Assembly (NCBI GenBank): GCA_900540335.1
Contig: UQFC01000013.1
Coordinates: 1 to 40,141 of the forward strand
DNA: 40,141 nucleotides
Reading direction: 5' to 3'
From: an uncultured Clostridium sp.
GTDB taxonomy: Bacteria; Bacillota; Clostridia; Lachnospirales; Lachnospiraceae
Below the pieces are notes generated by a model that was not told the origin of the DNA, made no database searches, and saw only the letters and a program-made list of their open reading frames with translations. Below, in pieces: positions 32,397 through 40,141 of this stretch. Positions within the stretch are counted from its first letter, which is position 1, and every line of letters starts with the position of its first letter. A program made the translations under genes and the position numbers.

Positions 32397-33341
32397 ATGG
32401 AAAATCTGATATTCAGCCTTAATGCTACTATGCCTATTTTTTTCCTTATGTTGTTGGGCGTCTTTTTTAGAAAAATAGGTATCTTAGAAGAAAATATGGT
32501 CAATGGGCTTAACCAGTTTGTTTTTAAAGTAACACTTCCTGTTTTATTGTTTGGAGATCTTGCAAAACAAGATTTTTCTAAAGCATGGAATGGAAAATTT
32601 GTATTTTTTTGTTTTGCTGTTACGATTTTAAGCATTACACTAGTAGCATGTATTTCCATAATTCTTCGAAATAAAAATCTGCAAGGAGAATTTATTCAAG
32701 GCGCATACCGCAGCAGTGCTGCTGTTTTGGGCATTGCTTTTATTACGAATATTTATGGAAATTCTGGTATGGCTCCCCTTATGATTATTGGCAGCGTTCC
32801 TGTATATAATATTATGGCCGTTATCATACTTTCTTTTACAAATCCAAGTCAAAAGGGAATGAATACAGCACTCATAAAAAAAACAGCAAGGGGAATTATA
32901 ACGAACCCGATTATTCTCGGAATTTTCTTCGGTGCCCTTTGGTCTCTTTTTCAGTTTCCCTTTCCAATTATTTTAGATAAAACAGTCTCCAATCTTGGAA
33001 GTTTGACCACTCCTCTCGGTTTAATGGCTATGGGCGCTGCATTTAACTGGAACGAAGCAAAAAAAGGGATGGGGCCGGCCTTTCTTGCAAGCTTTATAAA
33101 ACTTTTTGGATTATGTGCAATTTTTCTTCCAGCAGCTATTCTTATTGGATTTCGCGATGCGGAGTTGATTGCAATTTTAGTTATGCTAGGCTCTAGCACA
33201 ACTGTCAGTTGCTATGTAATGGCCAAAAATATGGGACATGACGGAATTCTAACATCAAGTATAGTAGCATTAACCACATGTGGAAGTGCCTTTTCCTTAA
33301 CCTTTTGGCTTTATATCATCCGAACGATGGGACTGATTTAA
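32397..33341 (+). CDS. AEC family transporter (auxin efflux carrier-like permease)
   Basis: 314 aa and almost wholly hydrophobic, with about ten membrane segments. The start MPIFFLMLLGVFFRKIGILEENMVNGLNQFVFKVTLPVLLF is typical of the AEC (Mem_trans) family, as is the repeat of this pattern in the second half (NPIILGIFFGALWSL; TTPLGLMAMGAAF). Bacterial members move organic acids such as malate or malonate; the substrate here is unknown. GAGG lies 8 nt before the ATG. It follows the regulator gene after 49 nt and shares its AT-rich composition, so it probably came with the alpha-glucoside block. A link to sugar use is not evident. Confidence 0.88.
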   Translation: MENLIFSLNATMPIFFLMLLGVFFRKIGILEENMVNGLNQFVFKVTLPVLLFGDLAKQDFSKAWNGKFVFFCFAVTILSITLVACISIILRNKNLQGEFIQGAYRSSAAVLGIAFITNIYGNSGMAPLMIIGSVPVYNIMAVIILSFTNPSQKGMNTALIKKTARGIITNPIILGIFFGALWSLFQFPFPIILDKTVSNLGSLTTPLGLMAMGAAFNWNEAKKGMGPAFLASFIKLFGLCAIFLPAAILIGFRDAELIAILVMLGSSTTVSCYVMAKNMGHDGILTSSIVALTTCGSAFSLTFWLYIIRTMGLI

Positions 33342-33728
33342 AAACATTTTGCTTTCGACACCCCCTCACAAATGATATCATTTATTCTCTGCAAAAGCTT
33401 CATATAGAGAAATTACATCTGCCACTGTTAAAAGACACTTCGGATGACTATCCTGTCAGATTAATTATAAAAAAGAAATCAAAAAAGCCTTTAGCCAAAT
33501 ATATTGATAAAACAGCAAAATCCACAGGAGAAAACAGAAAACGGAGTGCATATACCTGTTTTTTATGGTATGATAAAGAAAGCCTTGCAGGAACACAGCC
33601 GATCGCCTATAATAGTACATTAGCGCAATGGGCCATATGCTTGTTTTACGTTGTTTGCCCACGGCCAGGTTCCAGCTATGGAACAAAACACCCATGAAAT
33701 ATAAGAAATGCAGGTTGAATAACAATTT
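33342..33728. other. Gene-free junction region, possible decayed coding remnant
   Basis: About 390 nt between the AEC gene and the radical SAM gene. A 14-nt perfect palindrome, AAATGATATCATTT, lies at 33370-33383. A plus-strand frame from about 33346 to 33697 has a protein-like composition (Lys-, Leu- and Asp-rich) but no start signal and no recognised family, so it may be a remnant. A short inverted repeat GTTCCA-gcta-TGGAAC is at 33669-33684. No terminator for the AEC gene and no consensus promoter for the radical SAM gene were found. This is where the composition returns to that of the flank. Confidence 0.4.
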
Positions 33729-35597
33729 ATGAGAAAATTAGCATTAAGTGATGAGATACTTTTAAGTGTCCAGCAGCCCGCCCGTTATATCGGCGGCGAG
33801 TTTAATATGGCAGAGAAAGTTCCCAACGAACAAATGATAAGATTTGCCATGTGTTTCCCGGACGTTTATGAGATCGGTATGTCCCATCTTGGCATGCAGA
33901 TCCTTTACGCTATGTTCAACAAGCGGGAAGATGTCTATTGTGAACGTGTCTTTTCTCCCTGGCCGGATTTAGATGCCATTCTTCGGAAAAAACACATTCC
34001 CCTCTTTGCCCTGGAAAGCCAGGAGCCGGTCAAAGCCTTTGATTTTCTGGGCTTTACCATTCAGTATGAAATGTGCTATACCAATATTCTCCAGGTGCTG
34101 GATTTAAGCGGAATTCCGCTTCACGCGGAGGATCGGAAGGAAAATGATCCCATTGTCATCGGAGGCGGCCCCTGTGCCTACAATCCGGAACCGCTGGCCC
34201 CGTTCTTCGATATGTTCTATATCGGAGAGGGAGAGACTCAGTATGACAATCTCTTCGATCTGTACAAGGAGATTCGGAAAAACGGCGGAAACCGCTGGAC
34301 CTTCCTGGAAGCTGCCGCCAAGCTGCCTGGTATTTACGTTCCCATGTTTTACGATGTAACCTACCATGAGGATGGCACAATTGCAGAATTCAAACCAAAT
34401 ACCCCTGGTATTCCGGCCACCATTGCCAAGGAGCTGGTAGTCGATATGGATGATGCGCCTTATATTGAAAATCCGATTGTACCTTTTATTAAGGTGACAC
34501 AGGATCGCGTAGTTCTTGAAATTCAGCGGGGATGTATCCGCGGCTGCCGGTTCTGCCAGGCAGGAAATATTTACCGCCCGCTTCGCGAGCACAGTCTGGA
34601 ATATTTAAAGAACTATGCCCGCCGGATGTTAAAAAATACCGGACATGAGGAAATTTCCCTCAGCTCTTTAAGCTCCAGCGACTATACTTATTTAAAAGAA
34701 CTTGTGACCTTCCTGATTGACGAATTTCATGGAAAGGGCGTTAACATTTCCCTTCCTTCCCTGCGGATTGATGCATTCTCTCTCGACGTAATGAGCAAGG
34801 TGCAGGATGTCAAAAAAAGCAGCCTGACGTTTGCACCGGAGGCCGGAAGTCAGAGACTCCGCGATGTCATTAACAAGGGTCTGACTGAGGAAGTGATTTT
34901 AAAGGGTGCATCGGAAGCCTTCCACGGAGGATGGAACAGAGTAAAGCTGTATTTTATGCTGGGACTTCCCACAGAAACCGTGGAGGATATGGAGGGTATT
35001 GCCCTGCTTTCTGAGAAGATTGCAGAGCTTTACTATGACGAGATTCCAAAGGAACAGCGCAATGGAAAGGTGCAGGTTGTAGCCAGCTCCTCCTTCTTTG
35101 TTCCCAAGCCGTTTACTCCGTTCCAGTGGGCAAAAATGTGTACAAAAGAGGAATTCCTGGAAAGAGCTTATCTGGTCAAAGACAAGTTTAAAGAAATGCT
35201 CAACAGAAAGAGCCTGAAATACAACTACCACGAGGCGGATCTGACAGTGCTGGAGGGAATTCTTGCCCGCGGTGACCGGCGTGTTGCTCCGGTCTTGGAG
35301 GAGGCCTACCACAAGGGCGCCATGTTTGACTCCTGGGGAGAATATTTTAACAATGATATCTGGATGAATGCCTTTGAAACCTGCGGTGTTGATATGGACT
35401 TTTACACTGTTCGTGAGCGCAGTCTGGACGAGATTTTCCCCTGGGACTTTATCGATGCCGGTGTCACCAAGGAATTTTTGAAACGGGAATGGCTGGCTGC
35501 TGTCAGTGAAAAAGTAACACCGAACTGCCGTCAGCAGTGTTCCGGCTGCGGTGCCCGTCAATATGGAGGAGGTGTCTGCTTTGAAGATAAGAATTAA
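33729..35597 (+). CDS. TIGR03960-family radical SAM protein with N-terminal B12-binding-like domain
   Basis: 622 aa. The N-terminal 200 residues (FPDVYEIGMSHLGMQILYAMFN; IGGGPCAYNPEPLAPFFDMFYIGEGE) resemble a B12-binding-like domain. The radical SAM cluster motif is CIRGCRFCQAG (Cys269, Cys273, Cys276), followed by SLSSSDYTYL and PSLRIDAF. The C-terminus has CRQQCSGCGARQYGGG, four cysteines that may bind metal. Members sit next to a DUF2344 gene and often RNase G and ribosomal L21/L27 genes, as partly here, but the reaction is not known; RNA or ribosome modification is a reasonable guess. The ribosome binding site is weak (AGGTTG, about 11 nt away), perhaps because acquired DNA now lies directly upstream. 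It overlaps the next gene. Confidence 0.9.
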   Translation: MRKLALSDEILLSVQQPARYIGGEFNMAEKVPNEQMIRFAMCFPDVYEIGMSHLGMQILYAMFNKREDVYCERVFSPWPDLDAILRKKHIPLFALESQEPVKAFDFLGFTIQYEMCYTNILQVLDLSGIPLHAEDRKENDPIVIGGGPCAYNPEPLAPFFDMFYIGEGETQYDNLFDLYKEIRKNGGNRWTFLEAAAKLPGIYVPMFYDVTYHEDGTIAEFKPNTPGIPATIAKELVVDMDDAPYIENPIVPFIKVTQDRVVLEIQRGCIRGCRFCQAGNIYRPLREHSLEYLKNYARRMLKNTGHEEISLSSLSSSDYTYLKELVTFLIDEFHGKGVNISLPSLRIDAFSLDVMSKVQDVKKSSLTFAPEAGSQRLRDVINKGLTEEVILKGASEAFHGGWNRVKLYFMLGLPTETVEDMEGIALLSEKIAELYYDEIPKEQRNGKVQVVASSSFFVPKPFTPFQWAKMCTKEEFLERAYLVKDKFKEMLNRKSLKYNYHEADLTVLEGILARGDRRVAPVLEEAYHKGAMFDSWGEYFNNDIWMNAFETCGVDMDFYTVRERSLDEIFPWDFIDAGVTKEFLKREWLAAVSEKVTPNCRQQCSGCGARQYGGGVCFEDKN

Positions 35598-36291
35598 ATT
35601 TGCCAAGGAAGGCACCATGAAATTTATCGGCCATCTGGACGTAATGCGTTATTTTCAGAAGGTGATGCGCCGGGCCGATGTTGATATTCGCTACAGTGAA
35701 GGCTTCAGTCCTCATCAGATTATGTCGTTTGCCTCTCCACTGGGAGTTGGCATGGAAAGCTGGGGCGAATATGTAGATATTGAGGTGCTGAGTACCGATT
35801 CTTCCGAAGAAATGCTCCGCCGCATAAACGGCGCAATGACAGAGGGGGTGGAAGCGCTTTCTTACCGCCTTCTTCCCGATACCGCTGCCAATGCCATGTC
35901 TCTGGTTGCTGCTGCTGACTACACGCTGAGATTCCGTGAAGGATATGAGCCAGAGGATCCTGCCGCTTTTGTCCGCGGTCTGAAGGATTTTCTGAAGCAG
36001 GAGCAGATTCTGGTTATGAAAAAAACAAAAAAAGGAGAAAAAGAGGTCGATATCCGTCCTATGATTTACGAAATGGAAGCGGATGAAGATCAGATTTTCC
36101 TGAAAATTGCCGCCGGAAGCGCTGCCAATTTAAAACCGGATGTTCTGATTCGTGCTTATATGGAAAGCATGGGAGAAACCATGGCTGATTTTGCACTGAT
36201 GATCACAAGAAACGAATTATACGCGGATAACGGTTCTGAAAACAGTCATCAGTTCCTTCCGCTGGAAGCCTTTGGTGAGAACATTGAATAA
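35581..36291 (+). CDS. DUF2344 (TIGR03936) radical-SAM-linked protein
   Basis: 236 aa, soluble. The N-terminus KIRIKFAKEGTMKFIGHLDVMRYFQKVMRRADVDIRYSEGFSPH is the diagnostic part of the family. It is often fused to, or encoded directly after, the TIGR03960 radical SAM protein. A TTG start at 35581 is chosen: GGAGGAGG ends 8 nt upstream and the protein then begins as its homologues do; no ATG fits (the one at 35551 is too early). The first 17 nt overlap the radical SAM gene, so the two are translationally coupled and probably act together. Function is unknown. Confidence 0.88.
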   Translation: MKIRIKFAKEGTMKFIGHLDVMRYFQKVMRRADVDIRYSEGFSPHQIMSFASPLGVGMESWGEYVDIEVLSTDSSEEMLRRINGAMTEGVEALSYRLLPDTAANAMSLVAAADYTLRFREGYEPEDPAAFVRGLKDFLKQEQILVMKKTKKGEKEVDIRPMIYEMEADEDQIFLKIAAGSAANLKPDVLIRAYMESMGETMADFALMITRNELYADNGSENSHQFLPLEAFGENIE

Positions 36292-37459
36292 GCTGATTAT
36301 TACAAAATGGAATGACCGGATCCTGACTGTGTTATTTTCTGATGGACAGCCCCTGGAAATCGGTCTGGAGGAAAACTCCTCGATCCTTGGCAATATCTAT
36401 ATTGGAAAAGTCAACCGGATTGTTAAAAATCTGAACTCTGCCTTTGTTGATTTTGAAAAAGGACGGACAGGATATTACAGCCTTTCTGACAATCCCTGTA
36501 TTCTCTATGCTGACGGCCATGAGGGAGCCTTAAAAGCAGGAGATGAGATTATTGTACAGGTAGCCCGTGATGCTGTTCGCACAAAGGATCCGGTTCTCAG
36601 CTCCAATCTGAATTTTACAGGTCAGTACGGAGTTTTAACAGCAGGAAAAACCATTGTCGGTTTTTCTTCCCGCATCAGCGACAAAGCCTGGAAGGAACAA
36701 ATGCGTCCTGTTCTGGAAGATGCTGTCCGGGATGAAGCAGGCCTCATTGTCCGCACCAATGCCTACGGCCACGAAGAACAGCTGCTTGAGGAATTAAAAA
36801 AGCTTCAGGCACTTTATCAGAGTGTCCGTCAGGCGGCTGCGTACCGAACCTGCTTCAGCCTTCTCTACCGTCCGGATCCGGAATATATTAAAACAATCCG
36901 CAGCTGCCCGCTGGGCAGTCTGGAGGAGATTATAACGGATGATCCAGAGGTATATGAGCAGCTTCGTCTGTATTTTGACAGCTGCGGTCCGGAACAGCAG
37001 TGTGCCTTCCGGTTTTATGAAGATCCCATGATCCGCCTTTCCAGTCTGTATTCCCTGGAAGCTGTGATGGATCGGGCCTGCCAGAAGCGGGTCTGGCTGA
37101 AATCCGGCGGCTATCTGGTGATTGAAAATACGGAGGCCATGGTTGTCATCGATGTAAATACCGGAAAATACTCCGGAAAAAAGAATCAGGAAGATACCAT
37201 CCGCCTGACAAACCGGGAAGCTGCGGAGGAAATCAGCCGGCAGCTGCGGCTGAGGAATCTTTCAGGCATCATTATGGTTGACTTCATTGACATGAAACGT
37301 CAGGAAGATAAAAACGAACTGATGGATTATCTGAAAAGGTTGGTACGTCACGATCCGGTCAGAACCACTGTTGTGGACATGACCCAGCTGAATCTGGTAG
37401 AAATCACAAGAAAAAAGGAAAAGAAACCACTCTGGGAACAGCTTTCCCAGAAGGAATAA
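36284..37459 (+). CDS. rng: Ribonuclease G/E family endoribonuclease
   Basis: 391 aa. It starts NKLIITKWNDRILTVLF, then an S1-type RNA-binding region (LGNIYIGKVNRIVKNLNSAFVDFEKGRTGYY, about residues 34-64). The catalytic core has YLVIENTEAMVVIDVNTGKYSG and LSGIIMVDFIDM, which hold the conserved metal-binding aspartates of RNase E/G. Its length fits a compact RNase G. Three non-ATG starts are possible: TTG 36272, GTG 36275 and TTG 36284. The last is chosen because GGTGAG lies 4 nt before it and the protein then begins like its homologues, but this is uncertain. It overlaps the DUF2344 gene by 8 nt. The enzyme cuts single-stranded AU-rich RNA in rRNA and mRNA processing. Confidence 0.88.
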   Translation: MNKLIITKWNDRILTVLFSDGQPLEIGLEENSSILGNIYIGKVNRIVKNLNSAFVDFEKGRTGYYSLSDNPCILYADGHEGALKAGDEIIVQVARDAVRTKDPVLSSNLNFTGQYGVLTAGKTIVGFSSRISDKAWKEQMRPVLEDAVRDEAGLIVRTNAYGHEEQLLEELKKLQALYQSVRQAAAYRTCFSLLYRPDPEYIKTIRSCPLGSLEEIITDDPEVYEQLRLYFDSCGPEQQCAFRFYEDPMIRLSSLYSLEAVMDRACQKRVWLKSGGYLVIENTEAMVVIDVNTGKYSGKKNQEDTIRLTNREAAEEISRQLRLRNLSGIIMVDFIDMKRQEDKNELMDYLKRLVRHDPVRTTVVDMTQLNLVEITRKKEKKPLWEQLSQKE

Positions 37460-37480
37460 ACCTAAAAGGGGATTGATAGC

Positions 37481-38836
37481 ATGAAAATCATTATTGTTGG
37501 CTGCGGTAAAGTGGGCTTTACCCTGGTCGAACAGCTGAATAACGAGGGACATGATATTACGGTCATTGACCGTGACGGTGCAAAACTGCGTGCACTTACA
37601 GACAGTCTCGATGTTATGGGAGTGGAAGGAAACGGCGCAGTCTATCAGGTACAGGCAGAGGCAGGCATTCAGGATACGGATTTGCTGATTGCAACCACCA
37701 ACTCTGACGAGCTGAATATGCTTTGCTGTCTGATTGCTAAAAAGGCAGGAAACTGCCATACCATTGCAAGAATTCGAAATCCGGAATATTCTCAGGAGCT
37801 GTCCTTTATCCGGGAAGAGCTGAATTTATCCATGGCAATTAATCCGGAGCTGGCTGCTGCTACTGAAATATCCAGACTTTTGAAATTCCCGTCAGCAATC
37901 AAGGTAGATACCTTTGCCAAGGGACGTGTAGAGCTTTTGAAATTTCATATACCTGATGATTCCGTTCTTCACAATATGCAGGTTTTGGAGGTGTCCGCGC
38001 AGCTTCACTGCAACGTGCTGATCTGTGCCGTAGAACGGGAAAATGATGTTATGATTCCTGACGGACGTTTCCGGATGCAGGCAGGAGACAAAATATCCTT
38101 TATCGGTTCTCCTGAAGAAGCCGCCAAGTTTTTCCGCCAGATCAACATCAATACCACAGCCATCGGCTCTGCCATGTTTGTCGGCGGCGGAAAGATTACC
38201 TATTACCTGGCAAAGCTCCTGGAAAACACAAAAATCAAGATTAAAATCATTGAACAGGATTTGAACCGCTGCAATGAGCTGAGCGAGCTGCTTCCCAAGG
38301 CTCTGATTATTCACGGTGACGGTTCTGATCAGAAGCTACTTCTGGAAGAGGGACTGACTCAGACCGAGGCCTTCTGTTCCCTGACCGGCTTTGATGAGGA
38401 AAATATCATGCTTTCCCTCTATGCCGCATCCATGACCACAGCCAAGCTGGTTACCAAAATCAACCGAATCGCCTTTGAAGACGTTATTCAGAAAATGAAC
38501 CTTGGCAGTATCATTTATCCGAAGCTGATTACTGCAGATAATATTCTCCAGTATGTACGCGCCATGCAGAACTCCATGGGAAGTAATGTGGAAACCCTCT
38601 ACAAAATTGTTGCAAACAAGGCAGAGGCGCTGGAATTCCGTGTTGGAAAAGATAACCCGGTTGCAGGAGTTCCCCTGGAAAAACTGTCCTTCAAAGACAA
38701 TCTTCTGATTGCCTGCATTAACAGAAACGGAAAAATCATTACCCCCCGAGGAAAGGATACGATTGAAACAGGAGATACGGTTATCGTCGTAACCACCCAC
38801 TCCGGGCTGAAGGATCTGAAGGATATTTTAAAATAG
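37481..38836 (+). CDS. trkA: Trk potassium uptake system regulatory protein TrkA
   Basis: 451 aa, two tandem RCK units. The first NAD-binding motif is IIIVGCGKVGFTLVEQL (residues 2-18), and TrkA_C follows at about 140-220. The second TrkA_N starts near residue 228 (AMFVGGGKITYYLAKLL), with a second TrkA_C at the end. It binds nucleotides on the cytoplasmic side and gates the TrkH channel encoded next. AAAGGGG lies upstream of the ATG. It starts 21 nt after RNase G and is followed after 13 nt by trkH, so the row from the radical SAM gene to trkH may be one transcript. Confidence 0.95.
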   Translation: MKIIIVGCGKVGFTLVEQLNNEGHDITVIDRDGAKLRALTDSLDVMGVEGNGAVYQVQAEAGIQDTDLLIATTNSDELNMLCCLIAKKAGNCHTIARIRNPEYSQELSFIREELNLSMAINPELAAATEISRLLKFPSAIKVDTFAKGRVELLKFHIPDDSVLHNMQVLEVSAQLHCNVLICAVERENDVMIPDGRFRMQAGDKISFIGSPEEAAKFFRQININTTAIGSAMFVGGGKITYYLAKLLENTKIKIKIIEQDLNRCNELSELLPKALIIHGDGSDQKLLLEEGLTQTEAFCSLTGFDEENIMLSLYAASMTTAKLVTKINRIAFEDVIQKMNLGSIIYPKLITADNILQYVRAMQNSMGSNVETLYKIVANKAEALEFRVGKDNPVAGVPLEKLSFKDNLLIACINRNGKIITPRGKDTIETGDTVIVVTTHSGLKDLKDILK

Positions 38837-38849
38837 AAGGTGCAGTCAA

Positions 38850-40141
38850 ATGAATATCAGTATGATTTTATATTTTCTCGGCTGGGTACTGAAAATTGAA
38901 GGTATTCTGATGATCCTTCCCTGTGCCATTGCCTTGATTTACCAGGAGCTTAACGGACTTTATTTTCTTGGAATCGGACTCTTCTGTGTGATTTCCGGCT
39001 GGCTTATGTCGCGAAAAAAACCGTCCAACACGGTATTCTATGCAAAAGAGGGATTTGTGTCCGTAGCGCTGAGCTGGATCGTGCTCAGTGTTTTCGGCGC
39101 GCTTCCATTCTATTTCAGCGGAGAGATTCCGCTGTTTGAGGATGCCCTTTTCGAGGTTATTTCCGGCTTCACCACCACAGGAGCCAGTGTTCTTTCCGAT
39201 GTAGAGGCTTTAAGCCGCTGCATGCTTATGTGGCGCAGCTTCACTCACTGGATTGGCGGTATGGGAGTGCTGGTTTTCATCCTCGCTGTACTTCCTCTTG
39301 CCGGCGGTTACAATATGCATATTATGCGTGCGGAAAGCCCCGGCCCCTCTGTAGGAAAGCTGGTTCCCAGAGTAAAGCTGACTGCAAAAATCCTGTATGT
39401 GATTTACTTTTCCATGACAGTGCTTCAGATTTTAATTCTCCTGGCCAGCGGTATGCCCTGGTTTGATTCTCTGGCCATGAGTTTTGGTACTGCCGGTACC
39501 GGTGGTTTTGGAATTCTCAATTCCAGCTGCGGAAGCTACACAACCTTCCAGCAGGCCGTCTTTACTATATTTATGATCCTGTTTGGAATTAACTTTAACG
39601 TATATTACCTGTTCCTGATCAAAAAGCCAAAGGATGCCCTTCACTGTGAGGAGATGAGGGGATATCTGGCAATTATTGCAGCAAGCATCCTGCTGATTGC
39701 CTGGAATATCCGCGAATATTATCCTACCATTTTCCAGGCCATCCATCACAGTGCTTTCCAGGTTGCATCCATTATTACAACAACAGGATATTCCACTGCT
39801 GATTTTGATCTGTGGCCATCCTTCTCAAAAACGATTCTGGTGATCCTGATGTTTGTCGGCGCCTGCGCCGGCAGTACGGGAGGCGGTATCAAGGTATCAC
39901 GTATTGCGATTGCCTTTAAAACAGTGAAAAAGGAGATGTCCTCACTGATTCATCCGAGAAGCATTAAAATTCTCAAATACGAGGGCAAGCCAATTGAACA
40001 TACGGTTCTTCGCTCCATTAATACCTACCTGATCACCTATATGCTGATTTTTGCCGGCTCCATTCTCCTGATCAGCCTGAATGAGTTTGATCCGACCACC
40101 AATTTTACGGCTGTGGCTGCAACGCTGAATAATATCGGACC
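38850..40141 (+). CDS. trkH: Trk potassium transporter membrane subunit TrkH, 3' end beyond window
   Basis: 430 codons are visible from the ATG at 38850 and the frame is still open at the window end; the family is usually about 480 aa, so only the C-terminal part is missing. It is a membrane protein with the four pore-loop filter segments in order: SGFTTTGASVL, GTAGTGGFGI, ITTTGYSTAD, and the start of LNNIGP at the edge. SFTHWIGGMGVLVF and GACAGSTGGGIKVSR are conserved TrkH/KtrB segments. AGAAGGTG lies upstream of the ATG. It forms the K+ uptake channel with TrkA. Confidence 0.95.
   Translation, partial: MNISMILYFLGWVLKIEGILMILPCAIALIYQELNGLYFLGIGLFCVISGWLMSRKKPSNTVFYAKEGFVSVALSWIVLSVFGALPFYFSGEIPLFEDALFEVISGFTTTGASVLSDVEALSRCMLMWRSFTHWIGGMGVLVFILAVLPLAGGYNMHIMRAESPGPSVGKLVPRVKLTAKILYVIYFSMTVLQILILLASGMPWFDSLAMSFGTAGTGGFGILNSSCGSYTTFQQAVFTIFMILFGINFNVYYLFLIKKPKDALHCEEMRGYLAIIAASILLIAWNIREYYPTIFQAIHHSAFQVASIITTTGYSTADFDLWPSFSKTILVILMFVGACAGSTGGGIKVSRIAIAFKTVKKEMSSLIHPRSIKILKYEGKPIEHTVLRSINTYLITYMLIFAGSILLISLNEFDPTTNFTAVAATLNNIG

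Larger units (their letters stand above)
21257..33720. other. AT-rich block, probable horizontally acquired alpha-glucoside island
   Basis: Hand counts on sample lines give 17/60 GC at 29101-29160 and 19/60 at 30001-30060, against 28/60 at 13501-13560 and 28/60 at 35101-35160. Third codon positions inside the block are mostly A or T. The change occurs within the intergenic spaces at about 21.26-21.48 kb and 33.35-33.72 kb. No integrase, transposase, tRNA or clear flanking direct repeat was found, so the mechanism is unknown and the borders are approximate. Confidence 0.6.

Noticed and set aside
32397..33341. AEC carrier as the sugar exporter or importer of the block
   Set aside because: The family moves organic anions or auxin-like compounds; a sugar role is not supported by any feature seen.
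34899..35618. Minus-strand open frame of 239 codons
   Set aside because: It is antisense to the conserved radical SAM gene and has no recognisable domain or start signal.
1..40141. CRISPR array, tRNA, rRNA, prophage or transposase genes
   Set aside because: No regularly spaced repeats, cloverleaf-like sequences, phage structural motifs or transposase motifs were seen on either strand.

Overview
The window looks like a chromosomal segment of a gut Firmicute of the Lachnospiraceae, most likely Blautia or a close relative. The reasons are: a decarboxylase very like the Ruminococcus gnavus tryptophan decarboxylase, a LexA-controlled UmuC-like polymerase paired with a YolD-like protein, two YesM/YesN-type two-component systems, a glycine riboswitch in front of an alanine/glycine symporter, strong AGGAGG-type ribosome binding sites, and a TIGR03960 / DUF2344 / RNase G row of genes. 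This is a judgement from remembered protein families; no search was run. No rRNA, tRNA, CRISPR array or recognisable transposase was seen.

Layout. (1) 1-10.2 kb holds mixed housekeeping and accessory genes: the 3' part of a serine hydrolase; an aromatic amino acid decarboxylase divergent from a LysR regulator; a riboswitch-controlled Na+/alanine-glycine symporter on the minus strand; an SOS operon (Y-family polymerase plus YolD-like protein); a cytidylate-kinase-like protein; and a DUF3298-type lipoprotein. (2) 10.5-21.2 kb is a sulfatase locus on the plus strand: a lipoprotein binding protein, two different permeases and two different ATPases of the NitT/TauT/SsuABC type, a cytoplasmic sulfatase, a YesM-like kinase, a YesN-like regulator, and a second cytoplasmic sulfatase, closed by a terminator. 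The simple reading is import of a sulfated organic compound followed by desulfation inside the cell, switched on by its own two-component system. (3) 21.3-33.7 kb is visibly more AT-rich than both flanks. It carries an alpha-glucoside locus: GH13 and GH31 glucosidases, a sugar-binding lipoprotein, two MalF/MalG-type permeases without an ATPase, a sensor kinase gene broken by one in-frame TGA, an intact YesN-like regulator and an AEC-family transporter. It was probably acquired as a block. (4) 33.7-40.1 kb returns to the first composition: TIGR03960 radical SAM protein, DUF2344 protein, RNase G, TrkA, and TrkH running off the window end.

Main points of interest. The two ATPases of the sulfatase locus have complementary defects. 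The first lacks the switch-loop histidine and has an atypical Walker A; the second has a degraded LSGGQ signature. Together they would form one normal and one degenerate ATP site, an arrangement well known in exporters but unusual for an importer. The sulfatase locus as a whole is the best candidate for an uncharacterised system. In the alpha-glucoside block, a shared 16-nt element lies upstream of both transcription units, and the kinase reading frame is interrupted by a single TGA.
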